DNA of 64,000 bases from Oscillospiraceae bacterium (GCA_017828975.1 JAGAJN010000034.1:45033-109032), one strand, 5' to 3'; shown: positions 16,932 to 26,236, counted from the stretch's first letter. Notes: generated by a model from the letters alone, not told the origin. Numbers and translations are program-made.

Positions 16932-17516
16932 TTAAACGTTTACGCCGTAAGCCCTGCAAAGAGCCTCCAGACCGCCGCTGTAACCTGCGCCCACGGCGTT
17001 GAACTTCCACTCGCCGTTGTAGCGGTAAAGCTCGCAGACAACCAGAGCGGTTTCAATGGAGAATTCTTCCATAAGGTCATATCTGAGCATTTCCTCGCCG
17101 CTCATATCGTCATCGCTGTTACGCTTGCAGACTCTTACGAAAGCGTTGGAAACCTGTCCGAAATTCTGATGACGTGCAGCTGCTTCGTGGATAGTTACGG
17201 TAATAGCTATCTTTGCGATGTTCTGAGGAAGCTTGTTGAAGTCAATAAGGATAACCTCGTCATCGCCTTCGCCCTCGCCCGTGAGATTATCGCCCGTGTG
17301 AACGACTGCTCCGTCATATCCCGAAAGATTGTTGTAGAAGATGAAGTCCTCGTCCTTTAACACCTTGCCGTTTTCGCCCAGCAGGAATGCACAGGCGTCC
17401 AGGTCGAAATCGTAGCCGCCGTCATAGCTGTTTGTATCCCAGCCAAGACCGATAAGAGCTTTTGTCATTGATTTGTCAAGACTTACTCTCTGTCCCTTTG
17501 AAAGATTTACACCCAT
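16932..17516 (-). CDS. terD: TerD family protein (copy 3 of the operon)
   Basis: 194 residues, a complete calcium-binding TerD/stress domain. N-terminal [12 protein letters not shown], then [27 protein letters not shown], and the calcium loop [15 protein letters not shown], ending [15 protein letters not shown]. TerD proteins bind Ca2+ and support resistance to tellurite, phage and other stress through a membrane-associated complex. Last gene of its operon, 18 bases after the preceding TerD gene and just before a terminator. Confidence 0.95.
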   Translation of the reverse strand: MGVNLSKGQRVSLDKSMTKALIGLGWDTNSYDGGYDFDLDACAFLLGENGKVLKDEDFIFYNNLSGYDGAVVHTGDNLTGEGEGDDEVILIDFNKLPQNIAKIAITVTIHEAAARHQNFGQVSNAFVRVCKRNSDDDMSGEEMLRYDLMEEFSIETALVVCELYRYNGEWKFNAVGAGYSGGLEALCRAYGVNV

Positions 17517-17534
17517 TTTAATTCCACCCCTTCA

Positions 17535-18125
17535 TTACATATAGCGCTTAGCAACATCTGAGATGCCGTTGGCGTCGATGCCTTCGCCTACTGCGCTGAA
17601 CTTCCATTCGCCGTTGTATCTGTAAACCTCGCCGAATATCATGGCGGTTTTTCCGCTGTAATTGTCGGTGAGATTGTACTTGCAAAGCTCCTTGTTGGTA
17701 TCTGCGTCAACAATTCTGATAAATGCGTTCTGTATCATTCCGAAATGCTGTGCTCTTTCTCTTGCCTGATAGATCGTTACCGCAACAACGATCTTTTCGC
17801 AGTACTGAGGAACGTCACGCAGATCTATCATGATCTGCTCATCATCGCCGTCGCCTGCGCCTGTCAGGTTGTCGCCCATATGCTGTACGGAACCGCTCTT
17901 GTGCTTCAAATTGTTGTAGAAAACATAGTCGTCCTTGTTTGCAAGCTTGCCGCCTGCGGAAAGGAGAAGTGCGGAAGCGTCACAGTCAATATCCTGGGGC
18001 TTGGGTGCGAAAAGCCCTCTCTTCTGAGCGACTTCGTCCCAGCCAAGACCTACTATAACTCTTTTCAGAGATGAATTTCCTTTTGTAAGGTCAACCTTCT
18101 GACCTTTTTGAAGATTAACAGACAT
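17535..18125 (-). CDS. terD: TerD family protein (copy 2, TerE-like)
   Basis: 196 residues with the same fold: NLQKGQKVDLTKG, a calcium loop [36 protein letters not shown], and EWKFSAVGEGIDANG. It differs from its neighbours by an insert RGLFAPKPQDIDCDASAL after the GWDE motif and a slightly divergent C-terminus. Follows the AIM24-like gene by about 30 bases and has AAAGGAC before the ATG. The three TerD copies probably form mixed complexes; that is inference from their co-occurrence. Confidence 0.94.
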   Translation of the reverse strand: MSVNLQKGQKVDLTKGNSSLKRVIVGLGWDEVAQKRGLFAPKPQDIDCDASALLLSAGGKLANKDDYVFYNNLKHKSGSVQHMGDNLTGAGDGDDEQIMIDLRDVPQYCEKIVVAVTIYQARERAQHFGMIQNAFIRIVDADTNKELCKYNLTDNYSGKTAMIFGEVYRYNGEWKFSAVGEGIDANGISDVAKRYM

Positions 18126-18155
18126 ATTTTACAGTCCTTTCTTTATGGTTATGTA

Positions 18156-18971
18156 TTATGAAACGGTGGAAGTTACGCTGACCGAGCTGATCATGGAATT
18201 ATACACCTTGATGGTGGGAGCAAGCCAGACCTGTCCCGTTCCTCGGTAAACATTCACAAGTCCCTCGCCGCTGGCAGCAGAGCCGATAAGCGTCTTTGCG
18301 GAACGTTCAACGGAGAAGTCAATGCCGCCTGTTCGCAAAACGGCAAAGTTTCCGTCCACCTTTAGCACATCATTGTTCAGCTCGATTATGTCAATTTCCG
18401 ACATGGGAACGGCACATTCGAGAACGGCAAGTCCGGGACCTCTCAGGGAAGTCTGGAAGATACCCTCGCCGCCCAACGCCGCCGAGGAAAGATTTTTCTG
18501 CATAAAGGCACTGACATTTACGCTGCCCTGCGCCGCAAAAAACATTCCCTTGTCAACGATTATCTCTTCTCCCGCCTGAAGCTCAAGGGTGAGAAGGTGC
18601 TTGAAGGTGGGTTCGAGAACGACCATTCCCGTGCCTCTGTATTCGGGCTGTGCAGCAGCTTCGCCCGTTACTGCGCCTGTGAACATTCTGCCGAGGAGAT
18701 TTCCCGGAGTAACGCCCGAAACCATTTCAAGATTTCCTTGGAAATAGCTCATAGCGCCCGGTTCTACCTTAACAGCATCGTTTTCGAGATATATTGCCGC
18801 CTGACGCACACGCATATTCTGCTTTTCCATAAAGTACATTCTCTCCGCAGAATAGGGGTCAATGCCGCCTAACAGCTTCTGATATTCGAGAATGTCAATT
18901 TTCATATTCTTATTGGAGCTGGTGTCTATTATCTTGATATTTTCACGGGTACCCACTGCGTTGTAATTCAT
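18156..18971 (-). CDS. AIM24-family protein
   Basis: 271 residues of the AIM24/TIGR00266-type double beta fold, with the typical KVEPGAMSYFQGNLEM, an EIIVDKGMFFAAQGSVNV segment and a repeated glycine-rich GTGQVWLAPT end. Bacterial members are of unknown biochemical role; several lie beside TerD genes, which suggests a structural or membrane-binding part in the same complex. The ATG at 18971 is preferred: GGGAGG stands nine bases before it. A longer frame opens at 19046 but has no ribosome site and nearly touches the preceding gene. Confidence 0.85.
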   Translation of the reverse strand: MNYNAVGTRENIKIIDTSSNKNMKIDILEYQKLLGGIDPYSAERMYFMEKQNMRVRQAAIYLENDAVKVEPGAMSYFQGNLEMVSGVTPGNLLGRMFTGAVTGEAAAQPEYRGTGMVVLEPTFKHLLTLELQAGEEIIVDKGMFFAAQGSVNVSAFMQKNLSSAALGGEGIFQTSLRGPGLAVLECAVPMSEIDIIELNNDVLKVDGNFAVLRTGGIDFSVERSAKTLIGSAASGEGLVNVYRGTGQVWLAPTIKVYNSMISSVSVTSTVS

Positions 18972-19064
18972 TTGGTGCGTTCCTCCCATCATATTTGCTA
19001 AGGAAACGCCGAACAATATGCCGTTCTCCCTTACGGCGAAAGACATCTTGTCCGGCAGATATTA

Positions 19065-19646
19065 TCAGCCTGCGTTTACGCCGAAGTTCTGGCAGAGTGC
19101 AGCCAGGCCGCCGCTGAATCCGCTGCCGATAGCGTTGAACTTCCACTCGCCGTTATTGCGGTAAAGCTCTGCAACGACAACAGCGGTTTCGATGGAGAAG
19201 TCCTCGCCCAGGTCAAAGCGGAGAAGCTCTTCGCCCGTAGCCTCGTTTACGATTCTGATGAATGCGTTGGAAACCTGACCGAAGTTCTGGCGTCTTGCAT
19301 CTGCGTCGTAAATAGTTACGGTAAAGTCTATCTTAGAGATGTTTGCGGGAACAGCTGCAAGGTCTACCTTGATCTGCTCGTCATCGCCGTCGCCTGCGCC
19401 TGTCAGGTTGTCGCCCAGATGCTCAACAGAGCCGCTTACGTGCTTGAGGTTGCCGTAGAAAACGAAGTCTGCGTCGGAGTTTACCTTGCCCGAATCGCCC
19501 AGCAGGAATGCTGCAGAGTCAAGGTCGAAATCTGCTCCGCCGTCATACTTGTTTGTGTCCCAGCCAAGACCTACGAGTACCTTTGTTAAACCGGGGTTTG
19601 TCTTTGTGAGGTCGATCTTCTGACCCTTCTGTAAACTGATTGCCAT
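19065..19646 (-). CDS. terD: TerD family protein (copy 1)
   Basis: 193 residues, the most canonical of the three: [35 protein letters not shown], calcium loop [53 protein letters not shown]. Directly follows the P-type ATPase gene (about 50 bases) and precedes the AIM24-like gene. AGGAG before the ATG. Confidence 0.96.
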   Translation of the reverse strand: MAISLQKGQKIDLTKTNPGLTKVLVGLGWDTNKYDGGADFDLDSAAFLLGDSGKVNSDADFVFYGNLKHVSGSVEHLGDNLTGAGDGDDEQIKVDLAAVPANISKIDFTVTIYDADARRQNFGQVSNAFIRIVNEATGEELLRFDLGEDFSIETAVVVAELYRNNGEWKFNAIGSGFSGGLAALCQNFGVNAG

Positions 19647-19699
19647 AATAAATCTCTCCTATTCATAAATTTTATTTTCAGGACGTTTTCGTCCAACGG

Positions 19700-22411
19700 T
19701 TACTTTTTAACTATGAGCTTTCTGATGAGGTCAACGGGGATAATGGTTATTGCCATTACAATGATAACTGCCCACTGTTTGAGATCAAGAGCTACGCAGT
19801 TCATTACCTTTCCGCCAACGTAGATCATCAGCACCTGAACAACGGTGATAATGCCCAGTATCTTCAAAAATCCAGTGTTTCTGCCGATATTGTCGAAAAG
19901 ATTGAGCTTTTCCGTTCTTGCGTTAAAGGCGTTGAACACGGCTATGAAGATGAACAGTGCGAAATATCCCGAGAAAAGTGCGTCATAGATATGGTCCATT
20001 TCGGGGTGGGGGATATTGATAAGGGTATCGGTGGAAACCTCGGCAAAGAAGTGCTGGAGAGGAGTTGCAAGCAGGAATGCCATACTGAGCAGCAGTGCCC
20101 AAGCAGCACCTGTGAATATCTCCGACCACATATAGCCCGAAACAATCTTTTCGTTTCTCGACTTGGGCTTTTCCTGCATAAATCTGGAAAGAGCAGGCTC
20201 TCCGCCGAATGCCAGAGCAGCAAGTGTGTCCATTACGAGATTTACCCAGAGTATCTGAGTGATGGAAAGCGGGTTATCCATACCGAGGAGCGGGCAGATA
20301 AAGGAAACCGCAACCGCTGCCACGTTAATGGTAAGCTGGAAGATGATGAACTTTCTGATTGAGTTGAAAATTGTACGTCCGTACAGGATAGCCTTGTCGA
20401 TGGAGTTGAAGTTGTCGTCCAGAATAACGATGTCGGACGCTTCCTTTGCGACCTCGGTGCCGCCGCCCATTGCGAAGCCAACGTCTGCCTTTTTCAGAGC
20501 GGGGGAGTCGTTTACGCCGTCGCCTGTCATACCCGCAACGAGGTCAAGCTCCTGTGCGATGCGGACAAGCCTTGACTTGTCGGAGGGAAGTGCTCGGGAA
20601 ATAACTCTCAGGCGGGGGAGAATGCCCTTGATCTCGTCGTCGGACAGTCCCGCAAGCTCGTCGGAGGTAAGCGTAACTGCATCGGGAATGTCGATGATGC
20701 CCGCTTCCTTAGCAATAGCACAAGCAGTGTCCTTTCTGTCGCCCGTTATCATAACGACCTGAACGCCTGCGCTGTGAACCTCCTTGATAGCGGTAACGGA
20801 TTCGGGACGGACTTCATCTCTGATACCGAGAATTCCGACCAAAGTCCAGTCGCCCTCGGGAAGCTTATCGCTTTCGGGGTCTATCTCCTTATCGGAAACA
20901 GCCAGCGCAAGAACACGGATTGCACGTTCCGCCAGCTCGGTCATTTTGCTGTCGATGACCCAGTTGCCGCTAACGGATTCCTTTTCGCCCTTGGAGTTGT
21001 AGAAGCTTGTGCAGCGGGCGGTGATACGCTCGGGTGCGCCCTTGATAAGGGTGAACTTTTTGCCCTGATAGCTTACTGTTGTTGCGGAATATTTGTTGTC
21101 GCTGTTGAAGGGGATATTTGCCACCTTTTCAACGCCCTCGGGGGACTTGCTGCCTATTGCAAAGCTGAGAACGGCACGCTCGGTAGCGTTTCCGCCGATA
21201 GCCCTGCCCTCGTTGATAACGGAGGTGGAGTTGTCGATAATGGACATTGCAAGCATTTCCTGCAGCTTGCCCTCTGTTTCATTTACGGACTTGTATTCTG
21301 TGCCGAAGCCGTCAACAAAGGTAACGACTTCCAGCTGACCTTTTGTAATAGTACCTGTTTTATCCGAGAAGAGGATATTCAGAGAACCTGCTGTTTCGAT
21401 ACCGTTTATCTTGCGGACAAGAACGTTGTCCTTGAGCATCTTGCCCATATTCTGAGCGGAAACGATAGCTATCATCAGCGGCAGACCCTCGGGAACTGCC
21501 ATTACGATGATGATTACCGCAAGGATAACAGCGTCCAGAATGTTTGTGATAAGTGCGGGGAGCAGTACATTTCCCGGCTGACCGAAGAATGCGCCCGCAC
21601 CGCCGGGATATTCGATGAAAATTCTCGAAATAAGCAGAGCAACTGCGATTGCAATACCGCCGATGTAACCGAATTTGGAGATGCCGTTTGCCAGGTCGGA
21701 GAGCTTTACCTTCAGGGGTGAATCTCTCTCGTCGTCCTGCTGAAGCTCAGCGGCGATCTTACCGTATTCGGACTTGTCGCCCACGGTAGTTGCCTTCATT
21801 ACGGCATTTCCGGAACAGACGATAGTTCCTCTGAACACCTTGTATTCGTTGAGAGTGTCCAGAGCCTTGCCCTCTTCCTCAACGTAATCTGCGGGCATAA
21901 CTCGCTTGGTAGCTTCCTTGGATTCGCCGTTCAGAACAGACTGATCGACCTTGATAGTACCGTCTGCAAGCACGCCGTCAGCGGGAATTTTATCGCCCGA
22001 CTGGAGCAGAATGTAGTCGCCACTTACGATGTCGTCAATGGGGATCTCCACGATAGCACCGTCACGGTAGACCTTGCAGAGTATTTTTGAAGCTTCTTCC
22101 TGGAGCTTCTGGAAAGCGTTTTCGTTGTTATACTCGGAGATGGTGGAAACGAAGGTCGCAAGAATTACCGCAAGGGCAATTCCCAGAGGTTCGTACCATT
22201 CAACATCGGTGCTGATAACACCTGTTGCGCCGAGTATGAAAATGACTACATTGATAAGCAGGGCAACCAGCAGGATCTTTATCATCGGGTCCTCAAAATT
22301 GCCTTTCAGCTTATCCCAGAAGGATTCGCCCTTAGTTTCCGAAAGCTTGTTGCTTCCGTTTTTCGCTCGGGACTCCTCGACTTCTGCGGCGGTAAGTCCT
22401 TTAAAATCCAT
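19700..22411 (-). CDS. P-type Ca2+-transporting ATPase (P2-type)
   Basis: 903-residue membrane pump, probably expelling Ca2+ (or Mn2+) from the cytoplasm. Order: N-terminal cytosolic segment, two membrane helices, the actuator domain (VLNGESKEATK, with TGES in the form NGES), helix 4 with VPEGLPLM, the phosphorylation site FSDKTGTITKG, nucleotide-binding domain, MTGDGVNDSPAL hinge, and a C-terminal six-helix bundle with NLVMDTLAALAFGGEPA. The PEGL motif and the helix 6 N-x-x-x-D fit a plasma-membrane-type calcium pump. First gene of the TerD operon; calcium pumps beside calcium-binding TerD proteins are known from Ter clusters. A structured leader precedes it. Confidence 0.94.
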   Translation of the reverse strand: MDFKGLTAAEVEESRAKNGSNKLSETKGESFWDKLKGNFEDPMIKILLVALLINVVIFILGATGVISTDVEWYEPLGIALAVILATFVSTISEYNNENAFQKLQEEASKILCKVYRDGAIVEIPIDDIVSGDYILLQSGDKIPADGVLADGTIKVDQSVLNGESKEATKRVMPADYVEEEGKALDTLNEYKVFRGTIVCSGNAVMKATTVGDKSEYGKIAAELQQDDERDSPLKVKLSDLANGISKFGYIGGIAIAVALLISRIFIEYPGGAGAFFGQPGNVLLPALITNILDAVILAVIIIVMAVPEGLPLMIAIVSAQNMGKMLKDNVLVRKINGIETAGSLNILFSDKTGTITKGQLEVVTFVDGFGTEYKSVNETEGKLQEMLAMSIIDNSTSVINEGRAIGGNATERAVLSFAIGSKSPEGVEKVANIPFNSDNKYSATTVSYQGKKFTLIKGAPERITARCTSFYNSKGEKESVSGNWVIDSKMTELAERAIRVLALAVSDKEIDPESDKLPEGDWTLVGILGIRDEVRPESVTAIKEVHSAGVQVVMITGDRKDTACAIAKEAGIIDIPDAVTLTSDELAGLSDDEIKGILPRLRVISRALPSDKSRLVRIAQELDLVAGMTGDGVNDSPALKKADVGFAMGGGTEVAKEASDIVILDDNFNSIDKAILYGRTIFNSIRKFIIFQLTINVAAVAVSFICPLLGMDNPLSITQILWVNLVMDTLAALAFGGEPALSRFMQEKPKSRNEKIVSGYMWSEIFTGAAWALLLSMAFLLATPLQHFFAEVSTDTLINIPHPEMDHIYDALFSGYFALFIFIAVFNAFNARTEKLNLFDNIGRNTGFLKILGIITVVQVLMIYVGGKVMNCVALDLKQWAVIIVMAITIIPVDLIRKLIVKK

Positions 22412-22432
22412 TTAACAATTCCTCCAATACAG

Positions 22433-22495
22433 CAGATTTGTTTCTTTCGGTATTTTACCGTTAAATATGTAAAAATATTCCGAAAATCAAATCTG
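22433..22495 (-). promoter_or_regulatory. Structured 5-prime leader of the P-type ATPase gene
   Basis: Long stem built of CAGATTTG (22433-22440) with CAAATCTG (22488-22495), TTTCGG (22445-22450) with CCGAAA (22480-22485), and TATTTT (22451-22456) with AAAATA (22472-22477). It lies in the transcribed leader between promoter and ribosome site. Conserved manganese-riboswitch (yybP-ykoY) bases were not seen, so it is either a novel element or a simple stabilising hairpin. Confidence 0.5.
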
Positions 22496-22533
22496 TCTTT
22501 TTAAATCAAGCGTTTTCATTAAGCTTTGACAAT

Positions 22534-22562
22534 ATTATACATCATATAATGCTCAATGTAAA
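22534..22562 (-). promoter_or_regulatory. Promoter of the ATPase-TerD operon
   Basis: Minus-strand TTTACA (22562-22557), 17-base spacer, TATAAT (22539-22534), about 120 bases before the ATPase start. Confidence 0.75.
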
Positions 22563-22617
22563 GCAAAAAGTAAAACTTTCATCAGATTTTCACAATGCTT
22601 TAGAAAGTATAAAGACA

Positions 22618-24102
22618 TTATCTGACCTTCGTTATGGAGATCTCTGCCAGCAGCCCTCTTTCGCCCCGATACATACGAAAAACCGCTCCATCATACAGCT
22701 TTATCGCCTGTCCCGACGGCACGGAATTTCCCTCGGGGGACATAAGCCCGTCGGCGTTTCGGTTGATAAGGAACCATTCTCCGTTGTGGCGGCAGATGTA
22801 TGCTTGGAGCGTCTTGTCCGCTTTTTCATCGGGGAAAACGCTGCTCTGGAAATGCCATTTGAACAGGGGAGTGTTGTTCACAACGTCCACCTCGGCGTAA
22901 TCCCGCCATTGTCCCTCGTGACCTCGTATCTCCTGTTTCAGCTTTAGTCGGACTATTTCCTTTTCGGCAATTCTGTGACCGCAGTATGGACATTTTGTCA
23001 CGGAGCTGTCATAGAGAACGAACCATTTCTGTTCGCAGGACGGGTTTGAGCAATGGTGCAGCAAGTCCCACGTTTTGACAAGACCTCGTTCCCATTCCAT
23101 AGCCGTGGGACGGTACTCGGGATTGTGCAGACCGTCCACAAATGTACGCAGAAACAGCTTTTCCAGAATCGGCCCCAAGTCCTTGATGGTAACGTACAGA
23201 TCTTTTGGACGGTTTGACGTATCATCGGGATTTTCGATAAAAGTCGCCTTAGATCCCAGAGCAAGATAATCGTCATTTTCCGCAGAATCCATATCGTAGA
23301 TCTTCGGTCCTATCAGCGGGTGACGGAGAAAGAGATATTCATAAATCAGCACGCCCAGCGCATGAAGGTCGGTGTAGCTGGAGGGTGAGATTCGGTTGGG
23401 GTCGTTCATATCAAGATTCAGCGACTCCAGAACCTCGGGTGCTATATAGCCTCTCGTTCCCGCAACCTCGGGGGGATAAAGCCCCGGCACCACCAGCGAG
23501 TCGATGTCGATAACAACGCAGTTCCCCGTTTTCGGGTCGATAAGCACGTTATTGTTTGACAGGTCGGAATGTGCCAGCCCCGCCTGATGAAGCCGCCTTA
23601 TGGAACGGGCAAGCAGCAGGGACATCTGCATCATGGACCGCAGATCGCCCAGCTCGTGGGGTGCGAGATAACGCCTGTTTTTCGAGGTGAACCAGTTGCT
23701 TTTCTTGTCCTTGCCCTTTAGATTTATGACGGGTGAGGAGGATTCATCGAAAAAGAAGCTTTTCGGGTATGTGGGGCAGACGATGCCGAATTCGGGGTCC
23801 ACCACAATGCCCGTTGGCCAGCAGAACCGTCCCGCAAAATAGGCGGCGATTCGCTCGTCATTGCCCTTTGCACCGCCCTTTGATTCGGGGAGAGTGGGGT
23901 TATATCGGGAGATTATGGCTTCGATACGGGATTGGATATTGGGGTCGGCGGCGTCCTCGGGGTCGTTGAAAAACTGCACCACATAGGACTTATCGGGGGC
24001 GAAATAGGTGTATTTCATACCGCCCCTCGGTGGATTGTCGGTGATGACGTAAGGTATCCTTTTGCCGCTTGCAAGGGTGGCTTCGGCAAGCTTGTCAGCC
24101 AT
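22618..24102 (-). CDS. Ser/Thr protein kinase of the TerY-P triad, with zinc ribbon and C-terminal FHA-like segment
   Basis: About 494 residues. The eukaryotic-type kinase core shows the catalytic loop HSDLSNNNV, the metal-binding VIDIDS in place of DFG, and GTRGYIAPEVL. A glycine-loop lysine region lies near the N-terminus (GGMKYTYFAPDKSYVVQFF). After the kinase come a four-cysteine zinc ribbon (CSNPSCEQKW, CPYCGH) and a C-terminal part with DGAVFRMYRGERG that may be an FHA or SHS2-like fold. It overlaps the PP2C gene, and kinase, PP2C and vWA together form the TerY-P triad known from Ter systems. ATG 24102 chosen over GTG 24111, whose ribosome site is too close. Confidence 0.9.
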   Translation of the reverse strand: MADKLAEATLASGKRIPYVITDNPPRGGMKYTYFAPDKSYVVQFFNDPEDAADPNIQSRIEAIISRYNPTLPESKGGAKGNDERIAAYFAGRFCWPTGIVVDPEFGIVCPTYPKSFFFDESSSPVINLKGKDKKSNWFTSKNRRYLAPHELGDLRSMMQMSLLLARSIRRLHQAGLAHSDLSNNNVLIDPKTGNCVVIDIDSLVVPGLYPPEVAGTRGYIAPEVLESLNLDMNDPNRISPSSYTDLHALGVLIYEYLFLRHPLIGPKIYDMDSAENDDYLALGSKATFIENPDDTSNRPKDLYVTIKDLGPILEKLFLRTFVDGLHNPEYRPTAMEWERGLVKTWDLLHHCSNPSCEQKWFVLYDSSVTKCPYCGHRIAEKEIVRLKLKQEIRGHEGQWRDYAEVDVVNNTPLFKWHFQSSVFPDEKADKTLQAYICRHNGEWFLINRNADGLMSPEGNSVPSGQAIKLYDGAVFRMYRGERGLLAEISITKVR

Positions 24103-25309
24103 TTGCGTCACCCGCCTTTTCGGGTAATATCACCATAAGAGTCCTGTCGTCAAAGGAACCTCTTTTCAGGTAAACGTCCAGCCAGCGGCAGAGCTTTTCG
24201 GCGGGATTTCCCGAAAGTCCCGACAGGCTTCCTTCGCTTTCGGGCGGGTCGGGGAGATAAGCTTTCATATCCCACAATTTTTCCATTGAAATGCCCGATT
24301 TTTCCGCCGTGCCCTCGGAATATGCAATAGCGTAGGACACGTCCTTGTCGTTGACCCAGCTGTTCGGCTGAATGTCGGGGATTATTTCGGTGGACGGTTT
24401 TCCCGAAGGCTTGGGGATAATGCCGTTCATCATCAGGTCAAGATAGAGATTCAGCATTTTCGGGGAATTGGGGAAATAGTCGTCCGCAACGCCGTCGGAC
24501 ATAAGCATTACCGCCGAACGTTTTGAGCGTCTGAGCTTTGTCCTTGACTGTACGGCGGCGGGGGTGTGCATTTTCGCAGATGTGAGAAACTCCGTTTCCC
24601 CCGAAAAATCGCCGCTGTCGGGAATACCCAGAAGGGTCAGGGCACTGCCGTACGGTTCATCGGTGCTGACGGAGCAAACCATTCCGTCCCCCGCCTGAAT
24701 TGCGATGGACAGCTGCTCGCCGTTGTCCAGCGGTATCACCGAGCAGGTCACCAGAGTGCAGGCAAAATCGGACAGCTTCATTTCGCCGTCTGAGGTAAAT
24801 TCGGGGTTACCCTTACGGTTCTCAAACTCCCGTTCAACGGCTTCGGAAGCGTGTATAAACGCAGTCTGCATGATCTCCGTAAGCTTGGTGCAGGCGGAGA
24901 TGAAGTCGGGGCTGTCGAGGGAAAGGGAGAGCTTTTCGGAAAGTCCGTCGGTCTGTCCCGCAGCGAGAAAATTGTCCCTGACTTCGTTTACAAATGAAGT
25001 GCAGGCTGCCTTTGCGCCTATTCTCGAAAAACGCTTTGAGCCTGCTCCGTCGGAAACTGCCGCAACTATCCAGCCGCCTATTTCGGCAGCTTCAAACCAG
25101 TCGTCGCAGTTGGAACCGTCGTGCTTGTGTTTTTTTCCTCGGACACGGGCGGCGGTAACGGAATAATCACTGTATTTTTCGCATAATTCCTTATATTCGG
25201 GAAACGGCTCGGGTGCTTCGGGGACGGGTGTGTATCTCCACATGGAAGCGGTGTGGGCAGTGACCTCCCCATCGGTAAGGGGGACGTTATTTTCGGTATT
25301 ATCCGACAA
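24095..25309 (-). CDS. PP2C-type Ser/Thr phosphatase of the TerY-P triad
   Basis: About 404 residues. PP2C metal-binding motifs are visible: DDWFEAAEIGGWIVAAVSDG (first aspartate pair), SDGAGSKRFSRIGAKAA, LMSDGVADDYF and the final SFDDRTLMVIL. It should remove phosphates placed by the adjacent kinase, probably on TerY or TerD partners. An internal acidic/proline stretch after residue 290 is outside the core. Start probably TTG at 25309, eight bases after AAGGAG; the GTG at 25318 overlaps that site. Ends within the kinase start. Confidence 0.9.
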   Translation of the reverse strand: MSDNTENNVPLTDGEVTAHTASMWRYTPVPEAPEPFPEYKELCEKYSDYSVTAARVRGKKHKHDGSNCDDWFEAAEIGGWIVAAVSDGAGSKRFSRIGAKAACTSFVNEVRDNFLAAGQTDGLSEKLSLSLDSPDFISACTKLTEIMQTAFIHASEAVEREFENRKGNPEFTSDGEMKLSDFACTLVTCSVIPLDNGEQLSIAIQAGDGMVCSVSTDEPYGSALTLLGIPDSGDFSGETEFLTSAKMHTPAAVQSRTKLRRSKRSAVMLMSDGVADDYFPNSPKMLNLYLDLMMNGIIPKPSGKPSTEIIPDIQPNSWVNDKDVSYAIAYSEGTAEKSGISMEKLWDMKAYLPDPPESEGSLSGLSGNPAEKLCRWLDVYLKRGSFDDRTLMVILPEKAGDANG

Positions 25310-25336
25310 GAATATCACTCCTTATAATAGTATATG

Positions 25337-25978
25337 TTACGGAACGATAACAAAGCCCTGGGGAGGAGGCGGCAGCTCGATATTTGCGCCGGGCTTTGCG
25401 TCCAGGCTCTTGGAGGACATCTTGATGGAGCTGGAAACCCATGTAAAGAACTGCGCCAGATCGCCCGCAGACAGGTTATTCATCATAAGTACGCACTCGG
25501 TCAGCTCCTTTAAAACGGTGGTGTCCGCATATGCGCCCGCTGCACAGGCGATGATGTTTGCGGGGTGGGTCGCCTTCAATTCCTCGGCAGCGGAACGCCA
25601 GTCATCGGTGGGTGCGCCGTCGGTGAGAATGAATACCAGCGGTTTCCAGTCGCCCTTCTGTGTTTCGGTGGACTTTCTGACTTCGTTTCTGATGCAGTCG
25701 GCAAGGAGGGAAAGTGCCGCACCGAAGGCAGTTGCGCCGCCTGCGGAGATCTGCGGCTCTTTAAACAGCATAAGCTCGGTCAGGGGAGTGACCTGCCTTG
25801 CCTGAGAGTTAAAGGTAATTACGGAAAGATATGCTGTTTCCAGCGCCTGAGGGTCGCCCCGAAGCTCGGAAATAAGGGCTTTCACGCCCTGCTTGACCGC
25901 TTCAATGGGGTCGCCCGACATGGAGCCTGAGGTATCGAGAAGCAGATATACGGGAAGTCGTCTTGTAAAATCTGACAT
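25337..25978 (-). CDS. terY: TerY-like vWA domain protein
   Basis: 213 residues, a single von Willebrand A domain with a full MIDAS: LLLDTSGSMSG, the threonine in GGATAFG, and FILTDGAPTDD. It ends in a proline-rich tail (PPPPQGF). In Ter systems TerY binds metal through the MIDAS and acts as scaffold or switch for the kinase and phosphatase encoded downstream. First gene of the triad operon with its own perfect promoter. ATG 25978 chosen, ten bases after AAAGGA; an upstream TTG in frame is too close to it. Confidence 0.93.
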   Translation of the reverse strand: MSDFTRRLPVYLLLDTSGSMSGDPIEAVKQGVKALISELRGDPQALETAYLSVITFNSQARQVTPLTELMLFKEPQISAGGATAFGAALSLLADCIRNEVRKSTETQKGDWKPLVFILTDGAPTDDWRSAAEELKATHPANIIACAAGAYADTTVLKELTECVLMMNNLSAGDLAQFFTWVSSSIKMSSKSLDAKPGANIELPPPPQGFVIVP

Positions 25979-26045
25979 AATCAATCATTCCTTTCAACGC
26001 ACAGCAGTTTATTTTGCTGATAATATACGTTCTATAATATTTAAA

Positions 26046-26074
26046 ATTATACACCAAATTAACGGATTTGTCAA
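26046..26074 (-). promoter_or_regulatory. Promoter of the TerY-P triad operon
   Basis: Minus-strand TTGACA (26074-26069), 17-base spacer, TATAAT (26051-26046). A small hairpin (CAGCA/TGCTG near 26003-26020) lies in the leader. Confidence 0.85.
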
Positions 26075-26207
26075 GATTATTTTTAGATTTCTTTCGTAAT
26101 TTTTACAGAATTGAAGGAAAATTTTTCTATGAAAAAATCGGGCGGAAATTGTCGGCATATTCCCCAAAAACAGCTTATGAAAAGCAGCGGATTTATCTTA
26201 TTTGTCA

Positions 26208-26236
26208 TTGCGAAAAATATCGGAAAATGCTATAAT
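26208..26236 (+). promoter_or_regulatory. Promoter of the DUF815 ATPase gene
   Basis: TTGCGA (26208-26213), 17-base spacer, TATAAT (26231-26236), divergent from the triad promoter about 135 bases away. Confidence 0.6.

Noticed and set aside
22412-22617. yybP-ykoY manganese riboswitch before the P-type ATPase
   Set aside because: The conserved bases of that riboswitch are not there; only a plain long stem was seen.
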